A DNA stretch of 64,000 nt from Clostridia bacterium. GTDB taxonomy: Bacteria; Bacillota; Clostridia; Oscillospirales; Acutalibacteraceae. The first letter of the stretch is position 1. Each line of letters begins with the position of its first letter. The notes below the pieces were generated by a model, which worked only from the letters and a program-made list of their open reading frames with translations, had not been told where the DNA came from and did no database searches. The stretch lies in contig JAFQRA010000024.1 in assembly GCA_017410325.1 (NCBI GenBank), positions 35,375 through 99,374 on the forward strand, read 5' to 3'. Position numbers and translations under genes: made by a program. Shown one piece after another: positions 8,854 to 17,575 of the stretch.

Positions 8854-9480
8854 TTAACTGACCTTTAAATTCTTTTTATCTGTTCCCTCGAGCATAAGTC
8901 TTTCAACCTCGCGGTAAAGCCTTTCGTTGGCCTGTTCCGCAGTCATATCGCCTACCTTAAAGGGCTTACCGTAGCGGATTGTAAGGTTTTTGCTGCGGAA
9001 TTTATAATCGCCCGTAATGCCGAAGGGCACGAGATAAGCATTCGTTTTCTTGGCAAGGGATACCGCACCCGGCTTGAATTCAAGCAGAAACGCATCCGTT
9101 CTGTTTCGTGTGCCCTCGGGGAAAATGCCTATTGCGCCGTCCTTGCGCAGCACCTTCATTGCGGATTTTACGCTTCGGATATCGGTATTCTGTCTGTCAA
9201 CGGGAATGCAGCCCATAGCACGGAAGAACCAGGCGAATTTGCCGTCAAAGTATTCCTTTTTTGCCATATAGTGAATCATTCTTTTGGTGTTGGCAATAGT
9301 AAGGCACTGGTCAAGAATGTGCTTGTGGTTGCCCGCAATAACGATTGCGCCGTCGGCAGGTATGTTCTCCTTGCCGAAGGTTTTGGGATTAAAATAGAGC
9401 TTAAAGAACTGATTGAACACAGGCATAAACAGCTTGTATCCGAGCTCTCTGTCCTCAGGATTCTTGATTTCTTTTTTCAT
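8854..9480 (-). CDS. plsC: 1-acyl-sn-glycerol-3-phosphate acyltransferase (PlsC family)
   Basis: 208 residues. PlsC-type enzymes acylate lysophosphatidate to phosphatidate at the inner membrane face. The HX4D catalytic motif appears as NHKHILD (about residues 52-58) and the glycerophosphate site as FPEGTRN (about 119-125). It overlaps the upstream paralogue by four bases (ATGA), so the two are translationally coupled. One may act on lysophosphatidate and the other on a different acceptor; sequence does not tell which. Confidence 0.85.
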   Translation of the reverse strand: MKKEIKNPEDRELGYKLFMPVFNQFFKLYFNPKTFGKENIPADGAIVIAGNHKHILDQCLTIANTKRMIHYMAKKEYFDGKFAWFFRAMGCIPVDRQNTDIRSVKSAMKVLRKDGAIGIFPEGTRNRTDAFLLEFKPGAVSLAKKTNAYLVPFGITGDYKFRSKNLTIRYGKPFKVGDMTAEQANERLYREVERLMLEGTDKKNLKVS

Positions 9481-10067
9481 TTCTTTACTCCGTACTCCTT
9501 TTCCAATTCGTTTCTTACTGTTTCATAAAGCGCTTTGTTTGCCGCTTTAAGGCTTCCTCTTTCAACCTTCATAACGGGCATAAACTTGATTTTTACGCTT
9601 TTTTTGAAATACTTGTATTTGCCGCTTATGACAAAGGGGACGATATCGCAGTCCGTGTCGGAAGCGATTTTGACCGCACCGCCCTTGAAGGGCATCATAA
9701 TATCGTCGGTTTTGTTTGTTGTTCCCTCGGGGAAAATTGCAACGAGCTTGCCGTCGTTCAGATATTCCTCTGCGGTAACAACAGCCTGCTTCCCGTTGGT
9801 GCTTCGGTCAACGGGAATTATTCCCAGGCCGGGGAATATGTGCTTGCCGATACCGTTCATAAGCTCTGCCTTTGCCATAAAATGCACACAGCGCTTGGTG
9901 GACACGGCAACGGTGAAGCAGTCAAAGACCGATGTGTGATTTCCCGCAAGGATTATCTTCCCTTCGGCGGGTATGTTCTCTTTGCCTTCCACGGTGGGTC
10001 TGAACACAAGCGTAAACAGAGCCTTGAGAGGCGGCTTTACGATTTTGTAGAGTAAGGGTTCTTTCAT
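9477..10067 (-). CDS. 1-acyl-sn-glycerol-3-phosphate acyltransferase (PlsC family), second copy
   Basis: 196 residues, paralogous to the downstream gene. HX4D is present as NHTSVFD (about residues 42-48) and the second motif as FPEGTTNK (about 115-122). The central 'RCVHFMAKAEL' and 'GIIPVDR' blocks match the family. The start has a good AAGGAGAAATTT leader. It is the first gene of a two-gene unit ending at 8854; the activase pair that follows 21 bases later may belong to the same transcript. Confidence 0.85.
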   Translation of the reverse strand: MKEPLLYKIVKPPLKALFTLVFRPTVEGKENIPAEGKIILAGNHTSVFDCFTVAVSTKRCVHFMAKAELMNGIGKHIFPGLGIIPVDRSTNGKQAVVTAEEYLNDGKLVAIFPEGTTNKTDDIMMPFKGGAVKIASDTDCDIVPFVISGKYKYFKKSVKIKFMPVMKVERGSLKAANKALYETVRNELEKEYGVKK

Positions 10068-10121
10068 AAATTTCTCCTTCTTTTATTTATTATTTTTTCC
10101 TTATTATGAAATAATTCCCAT

Positions 10122-10149
10122 AAAAAACGGACAGGTTATATCCTGTCCG
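10122..10149 (-). terminator. Rho-independent terminator of the sigma-factor unit
   Basis: On the minus strand an 8-bp stem CGGACAGG/CCTGTCCG (10149-10142 and 10135-10128) with a 6-base loop is followed by TTTTTT. The stop codon of the small upstream gene lies inside the loop. Confidence 0.85.
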
Positions 10150-10312
10150 AAGTTTTCTCTTTTATTACCGCTGTTACGGTGAACTTTCTGCTTTTGGTTT
10201 TCTGCAGCGTTACATACCTTGCGCAGTTTCTTGCTATTCTCTGTTTCATACCCTCGCTGATATTAACCTGATTCATAACACGGCTGTATTCCCTGATTTT
10301 ATTTACTTTCAT
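10136..10312 (-). CDS. 58-residue basic protein, possible remnant of an anti-sigma factor
   Basis: Starts three bases after the stop of the ECF sigma factor gene. The product begins MKVNKIREYSRVMNQVNISE and is rich in Lys/Arg. Genes in this position usually encode a membrane anti-sigma factor whose cytosolic N-terminus contains a similar '..MKQRI.....' helix, but here the frame stops after 58 codons with no membrane segment, and the stop lies within the terminator hairpin. It may be a truncated anti-sigma factor or a short sigma-binding protein. I found no family match by eye. Confidence 0.5.
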   Translation of the reverse strand: MKVNKIREYSRVMNQVNISEGMKQRIARNCARYVTLQKTKSRKFTVTAVIKEKTSDRI

Positions 10313-10315
10313 AAT

Positions 10316-10849
10316 TCAACCATTCCTTTCAAGTTCATTTTTCAGCAGCTGCCTTGCGTACTGAAGGCGCTTACGCACGGCAACGGGGCTGAGACCAAGA
10401 ATATTTGCAATTTCATTGGACTTGTAGCCTTCTATATAATACAAATCCAGTATTATTTTGTATTTTGAAGGAAGATGCATTATCGTTTCAAACAAGTCTC
10501 TGTCATCGGGACTGATGCCTATTCCTTCAAGCTCGGCAAGATTGGCAGACTGGTGTGTTTTTCGAAAGCGCACCATATTCTTGCTGATGTTGGTTGCAAC
10601 CTTAATCAGCCACGCCTTTTCGTGCTCGGAATCCTTGAACAGCGGAGCCTTTGTCATATAGCGGATAAAGGTTTCCTGCAAGGCGTCCTCGGTATCGGCT
10701 TCGTTGAGCAAAATGGAATAACAGATACGGAAAAGCGTTTTGCTGTATTTCTCAACAGCATATTCAACGAAACGTAATTCTTCGTTATAGCGCGATTTAA
10801 TTCCCGTTTCTCTCACCCCTTTACCGTAAAAAGGCAATAATATACCCAT
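10316..10849 (-). CDS. ECF-type RNA polymerase sigma factor
   Basis: 177 residues as given. Region 2 (YSKTLFRICYSILLNEADTE, DALQETFIRY) and region 4 (LPSKYKIILDLYYIEGYKSN, with EIANILGLSPVAVRKRLQYAR) are both typical sigma-70 family; region 3 is absent, so this is an extracytoplasmic-function type. The ATG at 10849 lies only 6 bases after a TATAAT (10860-10855 on the minus strand), too close for a transcript from it to include this start. A strong AAAGGGGTGAG lies inside the first codons and is followed after about ten bases by ATT, so initiation at ATT near 10801 is possible. The partner is the 58-residue gene downstream. Confidence 0.88.
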   Translation of the reverse strand: MGILLPFYGKGVRETGIKSRYNEELRFVEYAVEKYSKTLFRICYSILLNEADTEDALQETFIRYMTKAPLFKDSEHEKAWLIKVATNISKNMVRFRKTHQSANLAELEGIGISPDDRDLFETIMHLPSKYKIILDLYYIEGYKSNEIANILGLSPVAVRKRLQYARQLLKNELERNG

Positions 10850-10899
10850 TTATATTATACACACATAAGCAATTCGTTTTGTGACAAAAATAAAAAAAA

Positions 10900-10948
10900 T
10901 TTTTTAAAAAAATTTAAGAGCCTCTCCCGCTTGGTGTTCGGGAGAGGC
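10900..10948 (-). terminator. Rho-independent terminator of the ClpE-like gene
   Basis: On the minus strand a 10-bp stem GCCTCTCCCG/CGGGAGAGGC (10948-10939 and 10929-10920) with a 9-base loop precedes TCTTAAATTTTTTT. It ends the clpE transcript before the sigma gene. Confidence 0.9.
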
Positions 10949-10955
10949 TTTACGC

Positions 10956-13265
10956 TTAAAATGCGGATATTACGATTTCGCCGTTTTCGGCTGAAAGAGC
11001 AACCGTTTTAAGCGGTGAGTCAGCGTTTTCAACGATGAGGTTAGCAATTTTATCCTCAACGCTTCTGCGGATTGCGTTGCGCAAATCGCGGGCACCTCTC
11101 GTGCCGTTTTCGCATTTTCCTGCAAGCACGGCAGGAACATCGTCCGACCACGAAAAGCTGATGCCCTTATTCTGCAGAGGCTCGACAAGCTCGTCCAGCA
11201 TAAGCACGGCTATCTGCTCGTAGTTTTCCTGCGTCAGGTCGTTGAACACGGCAATTTCGTCAACTCGGCCTATAAACTCAGGGCGCAGGAATTCACGAAG
11301 AGCCTTCATTGCCCTGTCGGTGCTTGCCTCAGCCTTGCTTTTTGCAAAGCCGAGCGCATCTCCCTTGCGGTCGCTGCCTGCGTTGGAGGTCATAATGATA
11401 ACCGTGTTTTCAAAGCTGACAGTTCGCCCTTGTGCATCGGTAATTTTTCCTTCATCAAGAATCTGGAGAAGGATATTCATTACATCGGGATGTGCCTTTT
11501 CAATTTCATCAAAAAGTATAACAGAATAAGGCTTTCTGCGAACCTTTTCGGTGAGCTGACCTGCCTCATCATATCCGACATAGCCGGGCGGTGAGCCGAT
11601 AATTCTCGACACGCTGTGCTTTTCCATAAACTCGGACATGTCAAGACGGATAAGCGTTTCGGGTGTATCGAAAAGCTCCTGCGAAAGTAGCTTTACGAGC
11701 TCCGTTTTACCTACACCTGTGGGACCTACAAAGATAAACGATGACGGTCTGCGCCTCGGGCTTATCTGCACCCTGCCGCGCTTGATTGCGGCGGCAACAA
11801 CCTTTACGGCCTCGTCCTGACCTATAAGCTTTTCCTTGAGCTTATTTTCAAGGTCGGCAAGCCGGCGAAGGTCGCTTTCGATAACCTTCTGCGCGGGAAT
11901 ACCCGTCCAGAGCTGGATAACCTTTGCAAGGTCATCCTCGGTCACGTTATTGTCCTTTGCAAGCTCGGCAAGATTAATTATTTCGTTTTCGCAAGCCATA
12001 ATCTCTGCCTTAACCTTAGACACGGCCTCGTAGTCGATTTCCTTTTCCTCGGAAAGCTTCTGATGCTCAACCTTAAGCATTCCAAGACGCTTTTCCGCCA
12101 TTTCGTGCATTGAGATATACTTGTTTCTCAGGTTTGCGCAGGTGCACGCCTCGTCAAGAAGGTCGATAGCCTTATCGGGCAGGAAGCGGTCGTTTATATA
12201 GCGCTCGGAAAGCACTACTGCGCTGTAAACAAGCGAATCGTTGATTCTTACTCTGTGGTAATTCTCGTAATAGTCCTTGATTCCCACGAGAACCTTATAG
12301 GTATCCTCAACGGAAGGCTCTTCAACCTTGACGGGCTGAAGGCGGCGTTCAAGCGCCGCGTCCTTTTCGATATACTTACGGTACTCGGTAAAGGTTGTTG
12401 CACCTATAATCTGGATTTCTCCGCGGGACAGTGCAGGCTTGAGAATGTTTGCGGCATTCATCGAGCCTTCCGCATCACCCGTACCGACGAGGTTGTGCAC
12501 CTCGTCAATAAAGAGGATTATATTGCCCTCTGCCTTTACTTCATCAACAAGGCCCTTTATTCTGCTTTCAAACTGACCCCTGAACTGTGTGCCCGCAACG
12601 AGGGCTGTAAGGTCCAGCAGGTGTATTTCCTTATCTGCAAGCTTTGCAGGCACGTCGCCGTTTGCTATTTTGAGGGCAAGACCCTCGGCAATGGCTGTTT
12701 TACCTACACCGGGCTCGCCGATAAGGCAGGGATTGTTCTTTGAACGGCGGCAAAGAATCTGGATAGCACGGTAAATCTCGTTGTCTCTGCCTATGATTCG
12801 GTCAATTTTGCCGTCCCTCGCCTTTCGGGTAAGGTCGGTACAGTACAGAGAGAGATACTTACGCTTTTTCTCATCGGGCTTTTTCTTCTTTTTACCGAAG
12901 ATACTCGGCTTACCGTCGGGCACCTCCTCCGCAACGATTTCGCCCTCTTCACCGTCCTCAACATTGGGGGCCTCGGAGGAATTCATTGCGGCAAAGTTCT
13001 GCAAAAACGGGAAGGTGGGTGCACCGCCCGCTTCAAAAGCACCTTCGTCAAGCCCCTGGAAAGCGGCATCCATCTGCTCTGTTACCGCATCGACATCGTC
13101 TTCCGTTATCCCCATATTTTCCATCATCTGCTTGATGGGGCCGAGATTCATTTCCATTGCGCATTTGAGACAGTAGCCGGAAGGATTGGACTGCCCGTTT
13201 TCAACGCGCTGAATGAAAATAACCGCCGGACGCTGCTTGCACTTACTGCACATCATTCTTTTCAT
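10956..13265 (-). CDS. clpE: ClpE/ClpC-type AAA+ unfoldase with N-terminal zinc finger
   Basis: 769 residues. Clp/Hsp100 ATPases unfold proteins for degradation by ClpP. The N-terminus has CSKC (residues 6-9) and CLKC (about 28-31), the zinc finger that marks ClpE, instead of the double Clp_N repeat of ClpC. Two AAA+ modules follow: Walker [10 protein letters not shown] (about 188) with FIDEVHNL, and GPTGVGKTE (about 505) with [12 protein letters not shown]. The middle coiled-coil helix lies around residues 395-440. KGDALGF near residue 632 is a candidate ClpP-binding LGF loop. No clpP is in the window. ClpE genes are often under CtsR, but I did not find an unambiguous CtsR box upstream. Confidence 0.9.
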   Translation of the reverse strand: MKRMMCSKCKQRPAVIFIQRVENGQSNPSGYCLKCAMEMNLGPIKQMMENMGITEDDVDAVTEQMDAAFQGLDEGAFEAGGAPTFPFLQNFAAMNSSEAPNVEDGEEGEIVAEEVPDGKPSIFGKKKKKPDEKKRKYLSLYCTDLTRKARDGKIDRIIGRDNEIYRAIQILCRRSKNNPCLIGEPGVGKTAIAEGLALKIANGDVPAKLADKEIHLLDLTALVAGTQFRGQFESRIKGLVDEVKAEGNIILFIDEVHNLVGTGDAEGSMNAANILKPALSRGEIQIIGATTFTEYRKYIEKDAALERRLQPVKVEEPSVEDTYKVLVGIKDYYENYHRVRINDSLVYSAVVLSERYINDRFLPDKAIDLLDEACTCANLRNKYISMHEMAEKRLGMLKVEHQKLSEEKEIDYEAVSKVKAEIMACENEIINLAELAKDNNVTEDDLAKVIQLWTGIPAQKVIESDLRRLADLENKLKEKLIGQDEAVKVVAAAIKRGRVQISPRRRPSSFIFVGPTGVGKTELVKLLSQELFDTPETLIRLDMSEFMEKHSVSRIIGSPPGYVGYDEAGQLTEKVRRKPYSVILFDEIEKAHPDVMNILLQILDEGKITDAQGRTVSFENTVIIMTSNAGSDRKGDALGFAKSKAEASTDRAMKALREFLRPEFIGRVDEIAVFNDLTQENYEQIAVLMLDELVEPLQNKGISFSWSDDVPAVLAGKCENGTRGARDLRNAIRRSVEDKIANLIVENADSPLKTVALSAENGEIVISAF

Positions 13266-13295
13266 CTTTTAAAACTTACTCCTATGATATAATAC

Positions 13296-13928
13296 TTATT
13301 TCTTGAGATACTTTTCTTTTACCTGTCTTACAACATCGGGAATGTACGACACGAAGGCAACGATTGTAAGCACCGCAGAAATTGATACGAGCACGATGCA
13401 AACGATATTGGGCAGTGTAAAAGCACTTGCAAAAACACCGACCTCGGGTCCGAAGAGGAAGAGAGCAACCATAACACCGTAGAAAACAAAGGTTGCAACC
13501 TTGCCGTAGATTTCAGCGGCTGACGGTACCATTCCGAGGATTATCATAATAACGGCAAAAACAGTCATAACTGCTTCCTTGACAAGGAAGATAAGGAAAA
13601 CGTAGCTGAAAGCGTGCATAACCTTATCCGTTGAAGCGTTGAATTCAAGGAAAAGAAGGATTGCAAGAGTAATCTGCGTGAGCTTATCGGCAAGAGGGTC
13701 AAGCATTTTGCCCAGCTCGCTTATCTGGTTGAACTTACGTGCAATTTTACCGTCAACAAAGTCGGTAAGACCTGAAACGACTATAACAATAAGTGCCCAC
13801 ACGAGTTCGCCCTTATGGAAAAGAACACCGAATACGGGAATAAGAAGAATTCTGAAAAATGAAATAAAGTTCGGTATTGTTTTCCAGCCTGTAAGATAAC
13901 GTTTGATACTGTCCATAGTTTTGTACAC
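13296..13928 (-). CDS. pgsA: CDP-diacylglycerol-glycerol-3-phosphate 3-phosphatidyltransferase
   Basis: 210 residues, a multi-pass membrane enzyme. It makes phosphatidylglycerol phosphate from CDP-diacylglycerol and glycerol 3-phosphate. The CDP-alcohol phosphotransferase signature D..DG..AR........G...D...D is complete in TDFVDGKIARKFNQ and GKMLDPLADKL (about residues 55-82). Several hydrophobic segments follow. It is 30 bases upstream of clpE. CDP-alcohol transferases for other head groups share the motif, but PgsA is the usual single copy in this gene neighbourhood. Confidence 0.88.
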   Translation of the reverse strand: MYKTMDSIKRYLTGWKTIPNFISFFRILLIPVFGVLFHKGELVWALIVIVVSGLTDFVDGKIARKFNQISELGKMLDPLADKLTQITLAILLFLEFNASTDKVMHAFSYVFLIFLVKEAVMTVFAVIMIILGMVPSAAEIYGKVATFVFYGVMVALFLFGPEVGVFASAFTLPNIVCIVLVSISAVLTIVAFVSYIPDVVRQVKEKYLKK

Positions 13929-13947
13929 TCCTTAAATATATATAAGA

Positions 13948-14694
13948 TTATTTTACTATACTGTTTATATCGGATTTAATTGCGTCAAGGTCGGGTTCAC
14001 CCAGCTCACTTATCCAAGAACAGATGCGTGAATTTTCAACCGAAGCACTCAGCATTTCATTGTTCCTGAAAAGCCCTGAACAGGCATTGATAAACAAGCA
14101 GATAACCAGTACCAATATCACTCCTTTCACGGTGCCCAAAGCCGCACCCAGCCACTTGTTGGCACGGCGGAACAGCTTTGGCGCAGGCAGTTTATCTATC
14201 AAACCAATGATAAGCCCCAATACAAAGCGCACGGCTATGAAAATCAGGACATAGCATATCATTTTCAGTAATACAAGAGCGGCAGGACGGATGATATCCG
14301 CCGATACTTTTTCTGCCGTATCGGAAGCAGAAAGCTCAAGAGAGGATATGTTTTCGGTAAGAGCATTTATGTCGATGCCCATTTCTTCAAGCTGCGTTGT
14401 AAGCACTCCGGGTATTACTTCAAGAACCGAAGTAACCGCCCGTGCAACGGAGCTGCTGTTAATTCCGTCTTCAAGTGCCTGTTCGATTTCCGCTTCAATC
14501 TGTGCCGAAAAGATATTGTCGTAGCTCCATTCGGCAAGCGGCTGTGAAAAGGTCACGGAAGCAAATATCGCAGCAAACACGCAAACCAGCGACAGCACGC
14601 AGCGGAAAAAGCCTTTACGTGCAGAGTCGAGAATATTTGTGATTAATAAAATCAGCAGTATTGCATCAACACTGTATTTTATAAAAATTTCCAT
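13948..14694 (-). CDS. CvpA-family membrane protein
   Basis: 248 residues. The N-terminal segment (VDAILLILLITNILDSARKG) and three further hydrophobic stretches fit the CvpA/colicin V production family, whose precise role in envelope biology is unsettled. Between TM2 and TM3 lies a polar loop of roughly 90 residues (about residues 45-135). It directly abuts the DUF5711-like gene (no gap), so the two are likely co-translated. Confidence 0.75.
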   Translation of the reverse strand: MEIFIKYSVDAILLILLITNILDSARKGFFRCVLSLVCVFAAIFASVTFSQPLAEWSYDNIFSAQIEAEIEQALEDGINSSSVARAVTSVLEVIPGVLTTQLEEMGIDINALTENISSLELSASDTAEKVSADIIRPAALVLLKMICYVLIFIAVRFVLGLIIGLIDKLPAPKLFRRANKWLGAALGTVKGVILVLVICLFINACSGLFRNNEMLSASVENSRICSWISELGEPDLDAIKSDINSIVK

Positions 14695-15987
14695 TTATTC
14701 TCCCTTCTGAGCCAATTTAGTTTTGACGTCGCAGCGCAGCAAATCGCCATAGCAGAGAGTATAGCAGTATTTACCGCTTACGGCAATTCTCTGCGCACTC
14801 ATTTCAAGCTGTGTTTTGCCCACGAGCTTACCCGAGGAATTGTAAGAATAAAGAACGTTGTCCGAATCCACAAGGCAGACGGTTTTGCCGTCGTAGCTTA
14901 TACATTCAACGTCACAGCCGAGCTCAACGGTGAATTTCTCCTCACCCTTGCTGTCAAACAAGGCAACCACGCCCGAGCCGATACTGCCGTATCTGGTGAG
15001 AACGATTGAGAAATTGCCGTTTTCAAAGGGAGTAAAGGAAGCAATCGTATTGCCGCCGAAGCTGACTTCACGCTTTTCTTCGCCGTCCTCAACAATAAAA
15101 TACGAGGCTTCGCCCACGGCAATAACGGTATTTTTACTGCTGAAAAATACGTTGCTGAGGTTTGTACCGTCAAGCCTGTGCTCATTTACAACGCTTTGCT
15201 CTTTTATGTCGATAATGTAGATTTTGGAATAGAGTGCGGCATTTTCCGCACCGAGGCCGATACAGGCAAGCTGTTTGCCGTCGGAAGAAAGCGAAACGTC
15301 AATTATATATTCCGCAACGCACTTAAAGGTAAACTCCTGCTTATAATCAGAGCCGTAAACCTTTACCGCGCTTGAGGAATCCTCTGCGGCGCAGGCAAAG
15401 GCAAAGTTACCCTTTTTACCCATTACGGCGCAGTAGATTTCCGCATTCAGCTCATCTTCGTGAAGAATATCGCTGCTGTCCGCAATGAAATATCTGCCCG
15501 TTGTGCGGTCGGTAAGCAGCATTCTGCCCGAGCACACGCTCATAACGGGCTTGGAGTATGAATGAGTGTAATCCGCAAGCTTCTTTGCGGTTGAATTGAG
15601 CATCATAACGTTATCATCACGAAGCACGGCAACGCAGTCACCCATTGACTGCATATCCTTTACCTTACCCGAGCCGACTTCTACCGGATATCCGTCGCCG
15701 GGCTTGAGGTTGGATATGCTCTGCGAGATATAATCTGCCGCCTTCGAAAAGGTAACGTTGCCCAAAGACCTCGCCGCAACGAAAAGCAGTGAGAGAACAA
15801 CAACCACGGCAAGAAAAATCTTTGCCGCAAAAACAAGCTTCTTCACGGTCTGCTTATTCTTCTGTTTTTTAAGCTCCTGCTGTCTTTTCTGCTCGGCACG
15901 CTGTTGCCTGCGTTCGAGCATACGCTCCTGCATTATGCGCTCGTCTTCTTCGGTAAATTTTCTGTTATTATTGTTGTTATCCGTCAT
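14695..15987 (-). CDS. DUF5711-like membrane-anchored beta-propeller protein
   Basis: 430 residues. The N-terminus is a highly charged, Gln/Arg/Lys-rich helix (about residues 12-48), followed by one membrane segment (KLVFAAKIFLAVVVVLSLLF, about 50-69). The remaining 360 residues are a run of short beta-strand repeats with the periodicity of a WD-like propeller, presumably outside the membrane. This arrangement is common next to truA and cvpA in Oscillospiraceae. Function unknown; a scaffold or envelope-sensing role would be a guess. It overlaps truA by four bases. Confidence 0.65.
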   Translation of the reverse strand: MTDNNNNNRKFTEEDERIMQERMLERRQQRAEQKRQQELKKQKNKQTVKKLVFAAKIFLAVVVVLSLLFVAARSLGNVTFSKAADYISQSISNLKPGDGYPVEVGSGKVKDMQSMGDCVAVLRDDNVMMLNSTAKKLADYTHSYSKPVMSVCSGRMLLTDRTTGRYFIADSSDILHEDELNAEIYCAVMGKKGNFAFACAAEDSSSAVKVYGSDYKQEFTFKCVAEYIIDVSLSSDGKQLACIGLGAENAALYSKIYIIDIKEQSVVNEHRLDGTNLSNVFFSSKNTVIAVGEASYFIVEDGEEKREVSFGGNTIASFTPFENGNFSIVLTRYGSIGSGVVALFDSKGEEKFTVELGCDVECISYDGKTVCLVDSDNVLYSYNSSGKLVGKTQLEMSAQRIAVSGKYCYTLCYGDLLRCDVKTKLAQKGE

Positions 15988-16733
15988 AATTCTTCTCCTG
16001 AATAATATACACGGTTTAGGTAAAGTCCCTGAGGCGGTGCGGTTATACCTGCGTTTTTCCGCTCAAGGGAAGCGATTATTTCGGGAATCGTATCGGGCTT
16101 TATTCTGCCCAGCGTAATATCGGTAAGCGTACCGACCATAATGCGCACCATATTGTAAAGAAATCCGTCTGCGCTGACTGACATTATAACATTTTCGCCG
16201 TCACGTGTCACTCGGAAAGATTTTACCGTACGCACGGTGGACTGAACACTGCTGCCCGAGGCACAGAAGGCTTTAAAATCATGTGTGCCGACAAAGCCTT
16301 GTGCCTGTTCATTTAAAAACTCGGCATCAATGTGTTTTTTGAAATCCCAGCTTCTGCCGAGCAGAAACGGGTCACGGATATGAGAATTGTGAATGATATA
16401 TATGTACTCCTTGCCGCGGCAATCGTATCTTGCGTGAAAATCATAATCCACATCACGGCACGACAAAACGGCAATATCGTCGGGAAGATGAGCGTTTAAG
16501 CCTCTTACCGCCACGTCACAGGGCAAAGCCGAGCCTGTTCTTATATTACAGCAGTACATATTGGCGTGAACACCCGCATCCGTTCGGCTGCAGCCGACAA
16601 CGCTTTCGCGCACACCGAACAGCTTTTCAACCGCATCCTGCAAAGTCTCCTGCACACTCGGTGCATTTGCCTGCACCTGCCAGCCGCTGTAGGCGGTGCC
16701 GAGATATTTGATTGTAAGAAGTATATTCCTCAT
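15984..16733 (-). CDS. truA: tRNA pseudouridine(38-40) synthase
   Basis: 249 residues, normal for TruA, which converts uridines 38-40 of the anticodon arm to pseudouridine. The catalytic Asp sits in GCSRTDAGVHA (about residues 47-57). The opening LTIKYLGTAYSGWQ is characteristic, as is FLYNMVRIMVGTL (about 190-202). All core motifs are intact. It overlaps the downstream DUF5711-like gene by an ATGA and begins 26 bases after ecfT. Confidence 0.95.
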   Translation of the reverse strand: MRNILLTIKYLGTAYSGWQVQANAPSVQETLQDAVEKLFGVRESVVGCSRTDAGVHANMYCCNIRTGSALPCDVAVRGLNAHLPDDIAVLSCRDVDYDFHARYDCRGKEYIYIIHNSHIRDPFLLGRSWDFKKHIDAEFLNEQAQGFVGTHDFKAFCASGSSVQSTVRTVKSFRVTRDGENVIMSVSADGFLYNMVRIMVGTLTDITLGRIKPDTIPEIIASLERKNAGITAPPQGLYLNRVYYSGEEL

Positions 16734-16759
16734 ACCGACACCTTATAAACGAATTGAAA

Positions 16760-17575
16760 TTAAATCAAATGGGCAAAGAAACGGTTGAGCAGGATAACAC
16801 CTGCAAGCAGTATTACCGCACCGAAAACAAAGCCCAGATCAAGCAGCGATAATTTCATCTGCTTCATACGCGTGCGGTTGTTGCCGCCCGTATAGCAGCG
16901 GCACTCCATTGCAAAGGCAAGCTCATACGCCCTGCGGAACGAAGAGACAAAAAGCGGAACGAGAATAGGCACGAGTGCCTTTGCGCGGTCAATAATATTG
17001 CCGCTTTCAAGGTCTGCTCCCCTCGCCTTCTGTGCGTTCATAATCTTGTCAATCTCTTCAATAAGCGTGGGAATAAAGCGGAGAGCCAGAGTCATCATCA
17101 TTGCAAGGGTATGCACCTGAATGTGAAACACCTTAAGCGGTGACAGAAGCCTTTCGATAGCATCGGTGAGCATCGTAGGTGTCGTGGTATATGTCATAAG
17201 CGAGCTGCCCGTAATCAGGCAGGAAATGCGCACGGTCATAAAGATTGCGGTATAGACACCCTTGTCCGTAATTTTTGCAAAGCCGAGGTCAAGAAGGGTT
17301 TTGCCGCCCGTGGCGTAGAAAAGATTGAGAAGCGCCGTAATAAAGACTATCAGCAATATTGCCTTAAGGCTTTTTAACAGCATTTTAACCGGCACACCTG
17401 AAATACAGATGCCGCCAAAGAGGAATGCCGCCATAAGACCGAGCGACCAGAAGTTTTTGCAAAGGAAGATTACGACGATAAACAGAAGTGTCAGCACTAT
17501 TTTTACCCTGGGATCCATTTTGTGAAGCAGGGATTTACCGGGATAATACTGACCGATAGTGATATCTCTGACCAT
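16760..17575 (-). CDS. ecfT: Energy-coupling factor transporter, transmembrane subunit EcfT
   Basis: 271 residues with about six membrane segments. EcfT connects the two EcfA ATPases to exchangeable substrate-binding S-components that bring in vitamins and metals. The coupling-helix motifs ('KARGAD' near residue 184 and 'ECRCYTGG' near 227, matching the A-R-G pairs of the family) are visible, and the start is IGQYYPGKSLLHKMDPRVKI. Its ATG shares one base with the ecfA2 stop codon (TGATG). No S-component gene is in the window, which is typical of a shared group II ECF module. Confidence 0.92.
   Translation of the reverse strand: MVRDITIGQYYPGKSLLHKMDPRVKIVLTLLFIVVIFLCKNFWSLGLMAAFLFGGICISGVPVKMLLKSLKAILLIVFITALLNLFYATGGKTLLDLGFAKITDKGVYTAIFMTVRISCLITGSSLMTYTTTPTMLTDAIERLLSPLKVFHIQVHTLAMMMTLALRFIPTLIEEIDKIMNAQKARGADLESGNIIDRAKALVPILVPLFVSSFRRAYELAFAMECRCYTGGNNRTRMKQMKLSLLDLGFVFGAVILLAGVILLNRFFAHLI

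Noticed and set aside
8854-10067. One frameshifted acyltransferase instead of two
   Set aside because: Each of the two genes has its own complete HX4D and FPEGT motifs and start, so they are separate paralogues.
12255-12743. 162-codon plus-strand open frame
   Set aside because: Antisense shadow within the clpE-like gene; no ribosome site, no recognisable domain.
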